Shown piece by piece: positions 1 through 11,160 of a stretch of DNA of 64,000 bases. The translations under genes were made by a program, and so were the position numbers. Location of the stretch: NCBI GenBank assembly GCA_907165135.1, contig OU015566.1:9904157-9968156 (forward strand). The letters are read 5' to 3'. The stretch comes from Oikopleura dioica (lineage: Eukaryota; Chordata; Appendicularia; Copelata; Oikopleuridae). Position 1 is the first letter of the stretch. Each line of letters opens with the position of its first letter. Below the pieces are notes generated by a model that saw only the letters and a program-made list of their open reading frames with translations, had not been told where the DNA came from and searched no databases.

Positions 1-1043
1 ACATAACAACTTGCCAATTACCATGTAAGCAATAACAAACACAATTAACAACTGAGGATCTCTAGATTAGAAATTGCATTTTCATTTTCTATGGGACACC
101 ATAAAGTTGCTAAATCAAACTAAACATTAAGTCTTTTAAATTCTCATTTAATTTGTTATTATTCATAATCTCGCCAACCTACAGCAGCTTTCGCTTGCTT
201 AGATTTATTCTTAATATTTGGCAAAAACCCTCAAAGGGTACCTTTATTTCTGAACCCTCTTTCTAGAGCTTAGAGCTAGAAATCATAAAAGATCTTTTAT
301 GAACTCGATTTGATCATTTTCTTGCATTCAATCGATTATGGTATTGACCTAAAACGTACATGATTAGCTAATATTTTCAGATCCCAGTTAATTAATTCTA
401 GGGGTCACGTGATCAGAGCCCTTGAAAGTTTAAAGCCAGTAATGCCCGAAAAAACGATGAGAATCACTTTTTCTTCTGAAAAATTCGAAGTGCTGGGCAA
501 TTAGGCTCATTTTGGCCACTATTGTGCGAAAAACAACAATCTCAGAGAGAATAGGATGATGGTCAATCGGATTGACCATCATTCAAAAAAAAATGTGTAT
601 TTTGATGTTTCAAGAGAAATGTTGATCAGAATCGCGACCGCGGAATTGGCGAAAGTTCCAGGGGTTCCAATTAAACATTTGCGAAATTTGGTAGAGGCGA
701 TAAGCGACCAACAAAATGGCTGATAGGCGGTGATCTGCCGCTGTGTCCCGCTGGGGTCAGCGTGAGCACCCACATACTATGTCCAGCGGTGGTGCGGACA
801 GCGGTTTCCGGGCTACCCGACCCAGAAATTCGGCATTGTCTCACCTTACAATTTAGTAGCTCACTCAAGCGTTCCACCAAGCTCTGACTAAGAGACCGAC
901 GAGGGGAAAGAATTCACGCCGGAGCTGACTTACATAGTAGACGCAGAAATTCACCTACAAATGGGTTGATTGAGAAGGACGGAGATTTTTGACGAACCAA
1001 ACTCCAAACTTTACTAAGACGTGTCCTTCCATAGTTCTCGGTT
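1..1043. other. gene-poor stretch, no supported gene
   Basis: I see no reading frame with convincing codon use or splice structure here. Short open frames on the minus strand at 579-880 have no recognisable motif and no flanking splice signals. The only clear structure is the palindrome at 556-582. Confidence 0.5.
556..582. repeat. 27-nt perfect palindrome
   Basis: The bases ATGATGGTCAATC are followed by a single G and then the exact reverse complement. This could fold as a hairpin or be a symmetrical binding site. The core GGTCAATC also begins the terminal repeat of the element at 9655-9851, so it may be a remnant of that family; this link is inference. Confidence 0.6.
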
Positions 1044-1047
1044 TTAA

Positions 1048-1783
1048 GGGACCCGGTTAGGTAGCGCCGCGCCGAACTTCATGCGCTCGCCGTTATTCTT
1101 GCGAATGGGATTTTTCAAATTTTCTTTTTGCAAATGATATCTACAGCTCTTCAGCTTTCTCATTCAGTTTTCCGTTTTTCTCTATCATCACTCATTGATG
1201 AGCTAGATCAAAAAAAAGGAGCGCAACTTCAAAAGGCATCAAGTCCTGCAAATTTTATTTTATCTTTTAGAAACCTGCACCATTAAAAAGCCCATGAAAT
1301 TCTCTACAGATTCCACCTAATGCGCAAAGCTGAAACAGTACTAATAAGCGATACGGGTCATACAAACAAAAATTCCTAGCGCGCGCCCTGCTGGAATCAT
1401 GTCTCAGGAGCCCAAAATAGCGTCCTGCCGCGCCGCGCCGTGCTGAGCGCGCTAAGATCTCTGGTTTATCAGCCTTTAATCCGAAATATGTAATGTTTCA
1501 GCTTTGCGCATTAGGTGGAATCTGTAGAAAATTTCAAGGGCTTTTTAATGGTGCAGATTTCTAAAAGACAAAATAAAATTTGCAGGACTTGATGCCTTTT
1601 GAAGTTGCGCTCCCCTTTTTTGATCTAGCTCATCAATGAGTGGTGATAGAGAAAAACGGAAAACTGAATGAGAAAGCTGAAGAGCTGTAGATATCATTTG
1701 GAAAAAGAAAATTTGAAAAATCCCATTCCCAAGAATAACGGCGAGCGCTTGAAGTTCGGCGCGGCGCTACCTAACCGGGTCCC
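1048..1783. mobile_element. foldback MITE flanked by TTAA, piggyBac-like ends
   Basis: Two arms of about 290 bp (1048-1336 and 1495-1783) are near-identical inverted copies around a spacer of about 160 bp. The ends read GGGACCCGGTTAGG and its reverse complement. Each end is bordered by TTAA (1044-1047 and 1784-1787). A TTAA duplication with G/C-run ends is the signature of the piggyBac superfamily; there is no transposase, so this would be a non-autonomous copy. The few mismatches between arms suggest a fairly young insertion. Superfamily assignment is inference; the repeat itself is directly visible. Confidence 0.8.
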
Positions 1784-1787
1784 TTAA

Positions 1788-3073
1788 CCTCAAATGATCT
1801 CAAAAAAAGGAAATAATAATAATAAACTTTTTGGTCCTGAACTATGAAATTTCGCGCAAAACTATCGCTGAAAATTGTACTAAGAAATGAACCCCTTTGA
1901 AAACCTTCTGAAGTTCTGAAAACCGTCCCCAATTTGTTGGGACATGTGTGGCACCCAAGTGGCTAAACCACGTCTCCGGAAATCGGCTCCCCTTTGATCC
2001 CCATCCTCTAATGCCCCTCGTAAACTGGTAAATTGAGCGCCCGCTCGTTTCCTCTCTATTTTTATTCGAACCTTTTCGCCAAAAAATGATGAGACAATCG
2101 CCGACAGATGGTGATAGAGAATAAACAAAAAGAGGAAGAAAACAAAAAAGAGAGAGAGTCGAAGATCTGTCTTTTTAATTTTCATTGATAGAGGGTGAAT
2201 TTTACGATCGGACGAGCTACTAGAGCTTTTGAGAGAAACAGCATCTATCAGAAAGTTTTTTTGATTGAAAGAGAATCATCCAAAAAACCTGTTGAAAGTA
2301 GTGTCAGATTTAGAGTTCAGTTCTTCTTTTAGCTTTTCTTAAAAATAGGCCCAGTCTCTAAACTCAATTACTTTATTATTTAGAATAAAACACAGCCGCT
2401 ACGCTAGGTGTTAAAATACCGCAATAAATGAAAAAGGGAAACAAAGTGGGATTAGAAACAATATTTTGCCCAAGCAGAGTTGACACCGAATTCCGTGTTC
2501 GGAGCAAACTAAACACAAGATCATCCTCATTTTCCTTTTATCCGTTAAAATGGCGACTCATAAAAAATTCGTTAAAATGAGAACTCCCTGTTTCATTTTC
2601 AAGAATCTAAAATTTCGGCTTTCAAAGGGGTCAAATACTCTTTTAAGCTGAATTAAATTAATATGTAAGAGTTCTTACTATGCTGTCTATCCCCTTAACA
2701 ATCGTGTCTCCATTTTCAACCCTTTTTTCGTGAATGAAAAACGTCGTTGATCTCTTATCTAGTAGCTTTAGGAAGTCCTTGAAAAAAAAGCTCCCTTTGA
2801 AAAGTCATGTTTTTTCATGAACTATGAACTAGCACAACTATAATTAGAATATTCAAATTCATCGCTAATAACATCCTGCACTGCTTCGGCAAAAATGATA
2901 TTCCAGTAAGAGGATAACAAGAATTTTATCTCCGGAACTAAATTTTTAGAAAAAGCTGAGTTTCGTTCAATTTCATGAGAAAAACATTTCCACTCGTTTT
3001 TTCCAAAATATCAAGCTGGTGTCAGTTCCAAGCTCAAAACAGGTGCCACTTTTTGGGTTAATTTGCGAGCTGC
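1788..3073. other. non-coding stretch
   Basis: No gene supported. The open frame on the minus strand at 1880-2185 is of low complexity with poor codon use. The stretch is AT-rich and has no further repeat that I can see. Confidence 0.45.
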
Positions 3074-3075
3074 TA

Positions 3076-3289
3076 CAGGCCTGGACTAGTTTTGAGTCGC
3101 GATAGGCGACGTCATAGCAGCACCTCAGCCAACTATCAAGAATTCCTATCGTCCGGCCCAAGGATGAAGTTTAAAACGCGCGCAAATGTGAGCCTTCTGA
3201 TTTGTGGTCCAGATGATAGGAATTCTTGATAGCTGGCTGAGGCGTTGCTATGACGTCGCCTATCGCGACTCAAAATTAGTCCAGGCCTG
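3076..3289. mobile_element. small TA-flanked inverted-repeat element (Tc1/mariner-like MITE?)
   Basis: Two inverted arms of about 78 bp end in CAGGCCTGGAC and its complement, separated by about 58 bp. Each outer end is followed by TA (3074-3075 and 3290-3291). A TA duplication with CAG-type ends fits Tc1/mariner-derived MITEs. No coding capacity. Family placement is inference. Confidence 0.65.
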
Positions 3290-3291
3290 TA

Positions 3292-4066
3292 AATATGTCG
3301 AAATTTCGCGCCCGAGTTCCCGCTTTTTAGAAATGGGAGTCCAACTCGAGACGGAAATAGAATTAGAAATGGGAAACTGAAATATGTTATGTAAAACACG
3401 CTTTTTGAACGCGTAAAAGTTATGTTTTGGAAACTTTCGAAAAATCCACCCTACTGTAGATCGCCCAATGAGTATGTTATCTTTTCGTTTCTAAAATCAA
3501 ATTTCGGCTTTGACAAAATTTTATCAGAAATAAATTTAGAAAATGAAGATGTTCAAAAAGGTGTCCGCGGGTATTTCTAGCTGTGTGATCCCGAAAACGT
3601 TGAAATAACACGATAACGTGGCCGAGCAATAATTAGGGTAAATGATAAATTTTGACAGAATTCACGCGGAAAAACGTGAAAATTGAACCCCTTCCCGTGG
3701 CTACACATTTTTTGAGTTTATCTTGAGTTGAATCAAGTTCAATCATCATCAATTCTTTTATCGCAAATTCACGCAGCGAAAGCGACGTTTTCGTGGAACT
3801 TGAACCGTCTAAAAGCAGCCCTAATTATCGCCCGCGAAATGTTACATGATGATATCTACCAAAAAACGCCAGTAGAACGCACCAAAGAAGCCATGAGAAA
3901 AAAAATCTTGCGCCCAAGTTCAACCCTAATCGCGCGGCCATCTAATCATCCACCTGACAATTTTCTAAAGAGAGATACAAAATGTACACATTGCTTTTTC
4001 ACAAATTCATTCTAAATTGCTCCAGAATTTCGCAAATTCAAATGAACAAAAGTAAATTCTTTGAGA
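3292..4066. other. non-coding stretch upstream of plastin
   Basis: No convincing gene. Open frames at 3728-4015 and 3982-4212 (+) lack an ATG in good context, splice sites and codon bias, so I leave them out. Confidence 0.4.
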
Positions 4067-4070
4067 TTAA

Positions 4071-4119
4071 GGGTGTCAACAAGACTTCTGAATATTTGGG
4101 GAAATCAACGTTGACACCC
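4071..4119. mobile_element. 49-bp TTAA-flanked mini inverted repeat
   Basis: GGGTGTCAAC and its exact reverse complement bound 29 bp of spacer. Both outer ends are TTAA (4067-4070 and 4120-4123). The same TTAAGGGTGTCAAC end recurs alone at 7632-7645 inside a plastin intron, so this looks like a family of very small piggyBac-type remnants. Confidence 0.55.
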
Positions 4120-4960
4120 TTAAAACTCTATAAATCACCAGAAATGAATAGTTCAGATGCTGATTACGGTTTTGGTGTATTCATCTCCAGAAAAGATAAT
4201 AAAAAAACTTAATTAAAAGTCAATGAAGCGTACTCAAGCCCAAAGTGAGTAGCCCCACTGAATTTACGTTTACGATCGTTTTCGGTTTCAATGCTTCATC
4301 GCTCGTAAACTTGAGCTCAATAATAAACTCCAGAGATAGATTTATGCGGCACACGGGTGTTTTGTCAATCGCAAAAATCGTCTGATCATCTTTTCCCGTA
4401 AAAACGATGCTCCAAAAAAGAGATAAAACTCACACTTTCGGCGAAAAAGAAATTTTAATTTTTTACTTTGAACCAATCAAAATGCTTAAAAATTTCCAAC
4501 AGCGCCATCCAACGAGAATTTTTTTACCAAAAATTTTTTATCAAGGATGGTTAAATTTATTCTAGTAAAGCTCTCAGTATAGACGTAAGGAAGTTCCATG
4601 ATTCGGTCCTTTGTTTTCTGATGAATGGGGGCTTTCAATACTCGCGTGTTGAAAAAGGCCGAATTTCAGAAAGAGCAACGCTTGGGTTTTCTGATGGCAA
4701 ATAAAAATGTTCGAGAGAAATGACTTTATTTAATAATTTACTACCGGATTAAGAAGCCGGTGATTAATAAAAGCGTCAATGATTATACTTTATCGCGCCC
4801 TTGGTGATTCACCTTCTTACCGGGTGTTCTCAATCACCAGAGAAGAACCTTCTCATTTTTCGCTGAATCATTATCCTTTTTTTACTATTTATACCTGCTT
4901 CGCCGATGAACGATTCATTCTTAATCTAACGAAAGATTATTTTCAGAAAATTATTAAAAA

Positions 4961-7900
4961 ATGGACGAGTACGTTGCAGAACTTATTCAAGAAATCAAAC
5001 ACTTGGACTTAGAGAATGAAGACATCAACAAAGTTGCCGAGGCTTTCGCCCATGTCGACAAAAAGTAAGTCCGAATAAGGAGACATAATTCTCGGAAAAT
5101 CGGAGCTTTCGTCAGTTCCATCCGTGACTAAATTGAGTGAGCACCTGCGCTGGAAATTCAAGCCGCTCTTTTCTACCTTTCAAAGCTTTTCTCCAATCCT
5201 AGTAGTTAAAATATCAAAACCGAAATTAAAAACTTAAATTGACTGACGATCAGGCTCTTGGGATTTGATTGAGCTTTAGAAAGGAAGCCGAACAAGGGGT
5301 TATTACTCAACTTGTAACGTTGTTAAATTTAAACTCCGGTAAAATAAATACGGACAAGGTTGATTTATGATATGATCCGTCGCAGAGTTCCTGTCATAAA
5401 GCGCGCTTTATTTTGACGTTTTACTATTGTAAAATTACCATTTTTCACGAAAATGTTTTGTGACTTCTAACGCGCATAAAAAATGAGCCGAGAGAGCTCA
5501 AGATTGCATAAGATCGTTTCTGGCGCGAACCAGATTACAGCAACTCAAAGACGGAATGTTCAAATATTCGAGACCTTTGAAAAACAGAGTTCTTTTTTGG
5601 GCTTCTATTTTTCCTTGGACTTTAGTTTTGCTTATTGAAACTCGTTGACCCTAACCTTAATCAAATACTGAAATTTTATTTTTTAAATCAAATGATTTTT
5701 TAATTAAAGTAAGAAAAAAGTCTAATTTTTCAATAATTATGGTTTCAAAAAAAATAATGATTTTTGTTAAATTTTTATATTTATTATTTTTTCAGAAAAG
5801 AACGATCTGTCGATATCGACTCTTTGGGCGAATTGTTAGATGAAGTCGGAAAACCACTTCCTGGATTCAAGATCCGGCAAATGCTTCCTACCCTTACCTT
5901 GAAGACATCTGGCCGCGTCAACGTTTTAGAGTTCGGCTCTATTTACCATGACCAGGAACGGATTTCGAAACATGGCTACCCAACATGGCTGCGGCTTTCC
6001 CCTTCCTCGCTTGCTGAGATGTTCAAAGCGAGATCCATGTTAATCCCGAGCGGGCTTAGACGACTTTCAAAAACTAAAATGTCGAATGGGGCCGTGCGTG
6101 TCGAGTGACACGGGAGGATTGTTATTCCATACAGTTGCCGGATCAGGGGGAATAAGCGAGTCAGAATCCCGCGTAGCAGCGTTAGAAGGTTGTCCGGATT
6201 CTGTCCGACATCTCGTTTTCAGTTAGAAGAACGTTTCTATTACTGTATCTTTCGAAATCCCAAAATGCAGGTGAAAAAGGATATTGCCAGCAGCTTCAGA
6301 AAAACCATCGACGCGGCGGAAGGAGTTGTTTCGAAAACTGGCGCTTCTTCTTGGTCAACGCATACTTATTCTTTGGAAGAACGGGAAGCCTTCGCTGACT
6401 GGATAAATACGAGACTCAAGGACGATCCTGACTGCAAGAATCTCTTGCCCATTACTGTTGACGATGAGAGTTTGTTCGAGAAAGTTTCTGATGGTATTTT
6501 GCTCTGCAAACTTATCAATCTTTCACAGCCGGAAACGATTGATGAGAGAGCAATCAATAAGACAAAACTCAGGAACTGGTGAAAAAAAAAATAAAAATAA
6601 GTTTTATCATCGAATTTAAAAACTAAAATAGAAAATAAGGCTTCTAGCATTTCTTCATCAAAATAAAGTGTTTACCGAAAACAAGAAAATCTCAACCTTG
6701 CCATCAACTCCGCCTCTGCCATTGGCTGCACCGTTGTCAATATTGGAGCTCAAGATCTTCTCGAATCCCGACAGCATTTGATCCTCGGTCTTTTATGGCA
6801 AATCATCAGAATGGGTCTTTTTGCCAACATCGATCTTGCTCTCAATCCGAGTAAGCCATCTTTTCCTGTTTACAAGGAAATAAACCTGTTTTAGATCTGA
6901 AGGCCTTATTGATGGATGGAGAGGAGCTGGCGGACTTGGACAAACTCGGACCGGAAAAGCTGCTCCTGCGATGGATGAACTATCACTTGGCGCGCGCTGG
7001 CTACTCTAAAACCGTTTCCAACTTCGGAAAGGACATCTCTGACTCTCACGCTTATCTCAACTTGCTCGCGCAGATTCAGCCTGGTGACTTGAGCCCTCCT
7101 CTATCTGCCTTCTGTGTGGTGCGTAAATATCGACTACATGTGTATGATGCGTCTATCTACCCTAGAAAGCATCTAAAACTCCGTTTTCCAGTAGAAATTA
7201 GAGTTAACGATGCCCTATCATAAATTCGTTCGAAAAACTACTGTTAATCTGAATACACGAGCCAGCAGCGAGGTCACGTGTTAGTAAGACCGATTCCGGT
7301 TTAGCTAAAGCGGAAGTTTTTAAGCGCCAGTTCTCCCTTCTCTCTGTTTCGGGTTACTTTCAACATAATGACAACATACTTATACGCTAAAGGATCTACC
7401 CTTCAAAAAACAGTATTTTCAGAGCCAGAACGTGGTCTTTAGGATTAGGGCCTTTCGTTCTTGGATTTTCACGCAAGTTTTCTTTGCAGATTATCCAGCG
7501 AAAACATAACTGTAATCTCTTTTCTTAATACTTTTTTAATTCTCCCAAGAATTCCAATTTGACAAGAGTCTAATTTGAATTCAATGAAAACAGTACACTT
7601 GTATTTTTCTGGGCTTAATACTCTCATTTCGTTAAGGGTGTCAACAACATTATTCCCGGAGTAATGACGTGTTTTGAAAATACAAAAAAAGCATAAACTT
7701 TTCTCAATAATAACCCCAGTTTTCACGAGTTCTTCGAACAATTTATCTTAATTTTAGGCCGGTGACGATCTTGCTCGAGCTGAAATGATGTTGAAAAATG
7801 CTGACAGATTGGGATGCCGCGCATTTGTCACTGCGCGCGATGTTGCGAATGGACATGAAAAGCTGAACATGGCATTCGTCGCGAACTTGTTCAATAATCA

Positions 7901-9451
7901 TCCATCTCTCGAGCCGCCAGAGGAGGATGAGAATGATGAGGTCATCGGTAAGTCGACTTCTGAAGAATCTTTCTCAAGATGAATTTTCTGATAATTTCGG
8001 AGCTACTAGAAGTGGCTCTTCTTTATTGAAACAGGCCAAGTTAATAGAATCAGTGTTGCTTCGTGAAACCACTCGTTCTATTTACGATTCTTAGACGGGA
8101 CAATAGTCCCACAGCTTCTCGCAACACAGCATTCAAAATACGACTTTATCGAGTTCAAGAGCCCAGCCGCAAAAACCCCAGTTCCCCCTCCTGTCACAAT
8201 AATTGGTACTCGCATGCTTATCGATGTGACAACTTTCTAAACCGTCTTCGTCGTGATTTGTTGTTTATTATTTTTTTACTTTTTCCCTAAAGAAAAAAAG
8301 AGAGAGTTTTTTCATGTCAACTTATCAAACATGGAAAATTGAAAGTCCAAAGTCGCGAATTTTCAAAAAAAAAAAGAAAATGCGACGCGTATCCTACGTC
8401 GGATCAGATGTGCTGAATGTCAATTGACTTCCTTTTCGTATAATCTGATGTTCAGAGGAAACCTGCGACGAGCGCACTTATAGAAATTGGATGAACTCGT
8501 TGGGAGTCCAGCCCAGAGTCAACAGATTATATGGGTAAGTTATTCAGGCAAAATTGATGAGTCACAATAAATTTCTTTAAACAGTTAGTTTTTATAATAT
8601 TTCATCAAATCTAGTGATAAAATTTATTGCATCTGACCAAAATTCTAGTGATCTGATTGACGGAAACGTCCTCCTTCAACTCGAAGACATCGTCAGACCC
8701 GGAATCGTCAACTGGGAACGAGTAAATCGCGCCCCCTTCCCGAGAATAGGCGCAATGATGAAGCGAATTGAAAACTGTAACTACGCAGTGGACATTGGGA
8801 AAGAACTTAAGTACTCACTCGTCGGAATCGCCGGAAACGATATCTACGACCAAAACCGAACTCTTACTTTGGCACTCGTCTGGCAAATTATGAGAGGGTG
8901 AGTTCATCTTGCCACTTTTATACAAAAAAAGTTCACAGTGCTCACCGTTTGGGCTAGAATTACAGTTTTAATTTAGGTACACGACAAAAGTGCTAACAGA
9001 TCTCGGTGGAAACACGCAAATCCGCGATGCGGAAATCGTCGATTGGGTGAATCAAACCCTCGCTTCTGGTGGCAAAACGTCGAAGATTTCCAGTTTTAAG
9101 GTATTCCCGTAAATTCTCTCGCTTTTTCTTATTTTGACTCTTTAGGACCCCTCGATCGCCAGTTCCCAGGCAATTCTAGACGTCATCGATGTCCTCGTGC
9201 CTCAATCCATCGACTACAGCGTTGTGCTCTCAGACCCGTCAGATTACGAGGATAAACTCCAAAACGCCAAGTAAGCCCAACCTTGAAGCCACGCAAATCC
9301 ATAATTGCCAATTTAAAGGTACGCCCTTGCAATGGGAAGGAAAATCGGCGCTAGAATTTACGCAACGCCCGAGCACGTGGTCAATGTCGACATGAAAATG
9401 GTCCTGACGATTTTCGCCTGTCTCATGGGCCGCGGAATGGAGCGAACATGA
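4961..9451 (+). CDS. PLS: plastin/fimbrin, actin-bundling protein
   Basis: Eleven exons (4961-5064, 5796-5955, 6271-6572, 6669-6850, 6895-7118, 7758-7947, 8456-8534, 8649-8897, 8977-9100, 9146-9270, 9319-9451) join in phase to about 623 residues, close to the usual plastin length of about 630. Order: two EF-hand units, then four calponin-homology domains in two actin-binding modules. Recognisable stretches are [34 protein letters not shown] and the end FACLMGRGM. Plastins cross-link actin filaments in cell cortex and protrusions. Introns 2 (5956-6270) and 3 (6573-6668) are GA-AG; using them gives exactly the family spacing at [11 protein letters not shown]. Both EF-hand loops lack most calcium ligands, so calcium control is probably reduced. 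Intron 5 is long (7119-7757). Confidence 0.95.
5956..6270 (+). other. GA-AG intron with terminal inverted repeat
   Basis: Donor CAG|GAACGG and acceptor AATGCAG join IYHDQ to VKKDIASSF in frame, matching plastin. GGATTTCGAAA near the 5' end (from about 5960) is complemented by TTTCGAAATCC near the 3' end (about 6250-6260). The inverted repeat hints at a transposon-derived intron. Confidence 0.7.
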
Positions 9452-10147
9452 GGAAAAATGGGCTGTTTTGTAAATTCTTCTTTCAAATTTTTCTATATTT
9501 TCTGTAAATAAAACTTCAAATAAACGAATTTCGCTCTGGGACAAACGAGTTGCGTTGTTTATTTTTGACGTGTTGTTAGTTTTCAAGAAAAAAAAGAAGG
9601 AAACTCTAATCATTTCAAAATTTCCCTCCTTAGCAACTGCACGACGACATAGGCGGTCAATCTTCGAGGTAAGTTACGTAACCGGGCTAAATGTTAGTGT
9701 AAAGGGGGGTTCCAAGGGGGCGAAGCCCCCTGGATTAGGCCTTACGGTTAGGAACTATGTACTTTTCTATCAGGGGGGTTCCGGGGGGCGAAGCCCCCGG
9801 GTTAGGGGTAGGTTTAGGGAGAAACAGTTTTCTATACCCCGAAGATTGACCACATATGACCCTGCACGAGCGTTTTGATAGAGCAGGTTTGGGTTCTAGG
9901 ATGTGATAAGGGATTAAGCCTTGAGAATTATGCTTAGACGAACGGGGACTATACGGGGACTTAGTTTGATCTTGATATCACAAATTACTTGGACGAATAC
10001 GCGGCGGCATCCCGCGGTGTCAGCTGCATTATCTGAAGGGCAATCAAGATTTTTACTTCCACAGCAGACCGCCACGTTGCGCCCTCTTTCGGCAACCTTC
10101 AATATAAAATCGAGCCGGAAATATCCAAAGTCATCAAAAATACGAAA
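9452..10147. other. plastin 3' region and spacer
   Basis: An AATAAA signal lies near 9507, about 55 bases after the plastin stop. The rest contains the hairpin element at 9655-9851. The open frame at 9921-10151 (+) has poor codon use and is not supported. Confidence 0.5.
9655..9851. mobile_element. short inverted-repeat element with two GC hairpins
   Basis: The ends are GGTCAATCTTCG and the reverse complement CGAAGATTGACC, about 197 bp apart. Inside are two related hairpins built on GGGGGCGAAGCCCCC, each preceded by GGGGGGTTCC. No target-site duplication is obvious. Strong, repeated GC stems in AT-rich DNA are unlikely by chance; the family is unknown to me. Confidence 0.6.
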
Positions 10148-10629
10148 ATGACAAAGATCCAAAGCAAGAAGTCGACCCCCAAAATCATGGCGGTTTCTCT
10201 TCCCCAACAATGATCCCTCAGGCGACGAGTCCTCCTCAAAAGATCCCGATCGAGATCCAGAAACGACTGCTGCAAGGCAACTTGAATCTTCTCACCGAGC
10301 AGATGGACCTCAATTTGAAAACTGCAATCAAGGAAGAGATCCGCCGCCACGCCAACAAAATCCTCTCAACCAAGAACAACCTCACCGTCAGAAAATGGGA
10401 GTTGATGATCGACATGCTGAGCATTCGCGTCAAAATGCTGCAGAAAACAACGAAGTCCTCAATCTCATCGCAGATGGAAGCTCTGACAACGAAGAAAACC
10501 ACCAAAGGAAGCATTGCTAGAAAAATTACAATCGCGAACAAAAACTTCTCCAAGCAACACGAAATCGTCAAGAACTGGTGCTACGAGCAAATTTCAGCTT
10601 TCCTGTCTGCGAACAACCTTTCCACCTGA
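10148..10629 (+). CDS. small helical basic protein, function unknown
   Basis: The 136-codon second exon (10222-10629) has strongly coding-like codon use, with many ATC, AAG and CTC/CTG codons. It joins a 15-codon first exon (10148-10192, start MTKIQSKKSTPK) across a 29-nt GT-AG intron (10193-10221), giving 150 residues. Without that intron the first frame ends in a TGA that overlaps an ATG. The protein is rich in Lys, Leu and Gln with long amphipathic helices and ends in SANNLST. No domain recognised; a nuclear role is only a guess from the basic N-terminus. Confidence 0.55.
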
Positions 10630-10824
10630 AATTCACTAAACAATCAAAAATATTTCTTCTTTGAATGAGTGTTTTTTTTTTTGCAGTTTCAAGCAATTTC
10701 ATCTAAACTTGGGAATGTCGGTTACTGAATTCGGCTTCTCTTTTAGCTTGAAGCTCGTCTAGTACTCTTGAAATTGTCGGAATAGGACTTGATCTTATTA
10801 ATAAATGAGATTGGTACAACATTT

Positions 10825-11112
10825 TCAATCAAACCTGTGTTGTGGATCTGAGTCAATTGGCAAAGGAGACTTTGATGTCTGGGAAAGCATTGCCAAAAGC
10901 GCATGAATCGGTAGTTCCATCCGATCATCGACTTCAGAATCGACCGGGGATGCGTAGTAGCTGTTCATCTCCATGTGTACTGCGGCCTGTGCGGTTGCAC
11001 AAAAAGGGCTGAACATTATTTTAGAATAATATCAGATGGGGTCTAAGACGGGCACGCACCAACAAATCAGGGCGATAATGATATCGTAAATCACCGCAAC
11101 GCAATCTTTCAT
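10825..11112 (-). CDS. small secreted or membrane-anchored protein
   Basis: Two exons (11112-11060 and 11008-10825) joined over a 51-nt GT-AG intron encode about 78 residues. The N-terminus MKDCVAVIYDIIIALICC is a good signal peptide or anchor, with likely cleavage after ATAQA. The remainder is acidic and Met-rich with no recognised domain. Its ATG lies only 48 nt after the stop of the membrane gene at 11161-11832, the spacing expected inside an appendicularian operon resolved by spliced-leader trans-splicing. Confidence 0.6.
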
Positions 11113-11160
11113 TGTGGTTTACAAGATCTTGAACGTGGCTTTCAAGAGAAATGAGTCTTG

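Noticed and set aside
3728-4212. Plus-strand open frames before plastin
   Set aside because: No ATG in context, no codon bias, and a TTAA mini-element lies within.
9921-10151. 76-codon plus-strand open frame
   Set aside because: Out of frame with the coding exon that follows and poor codon use.
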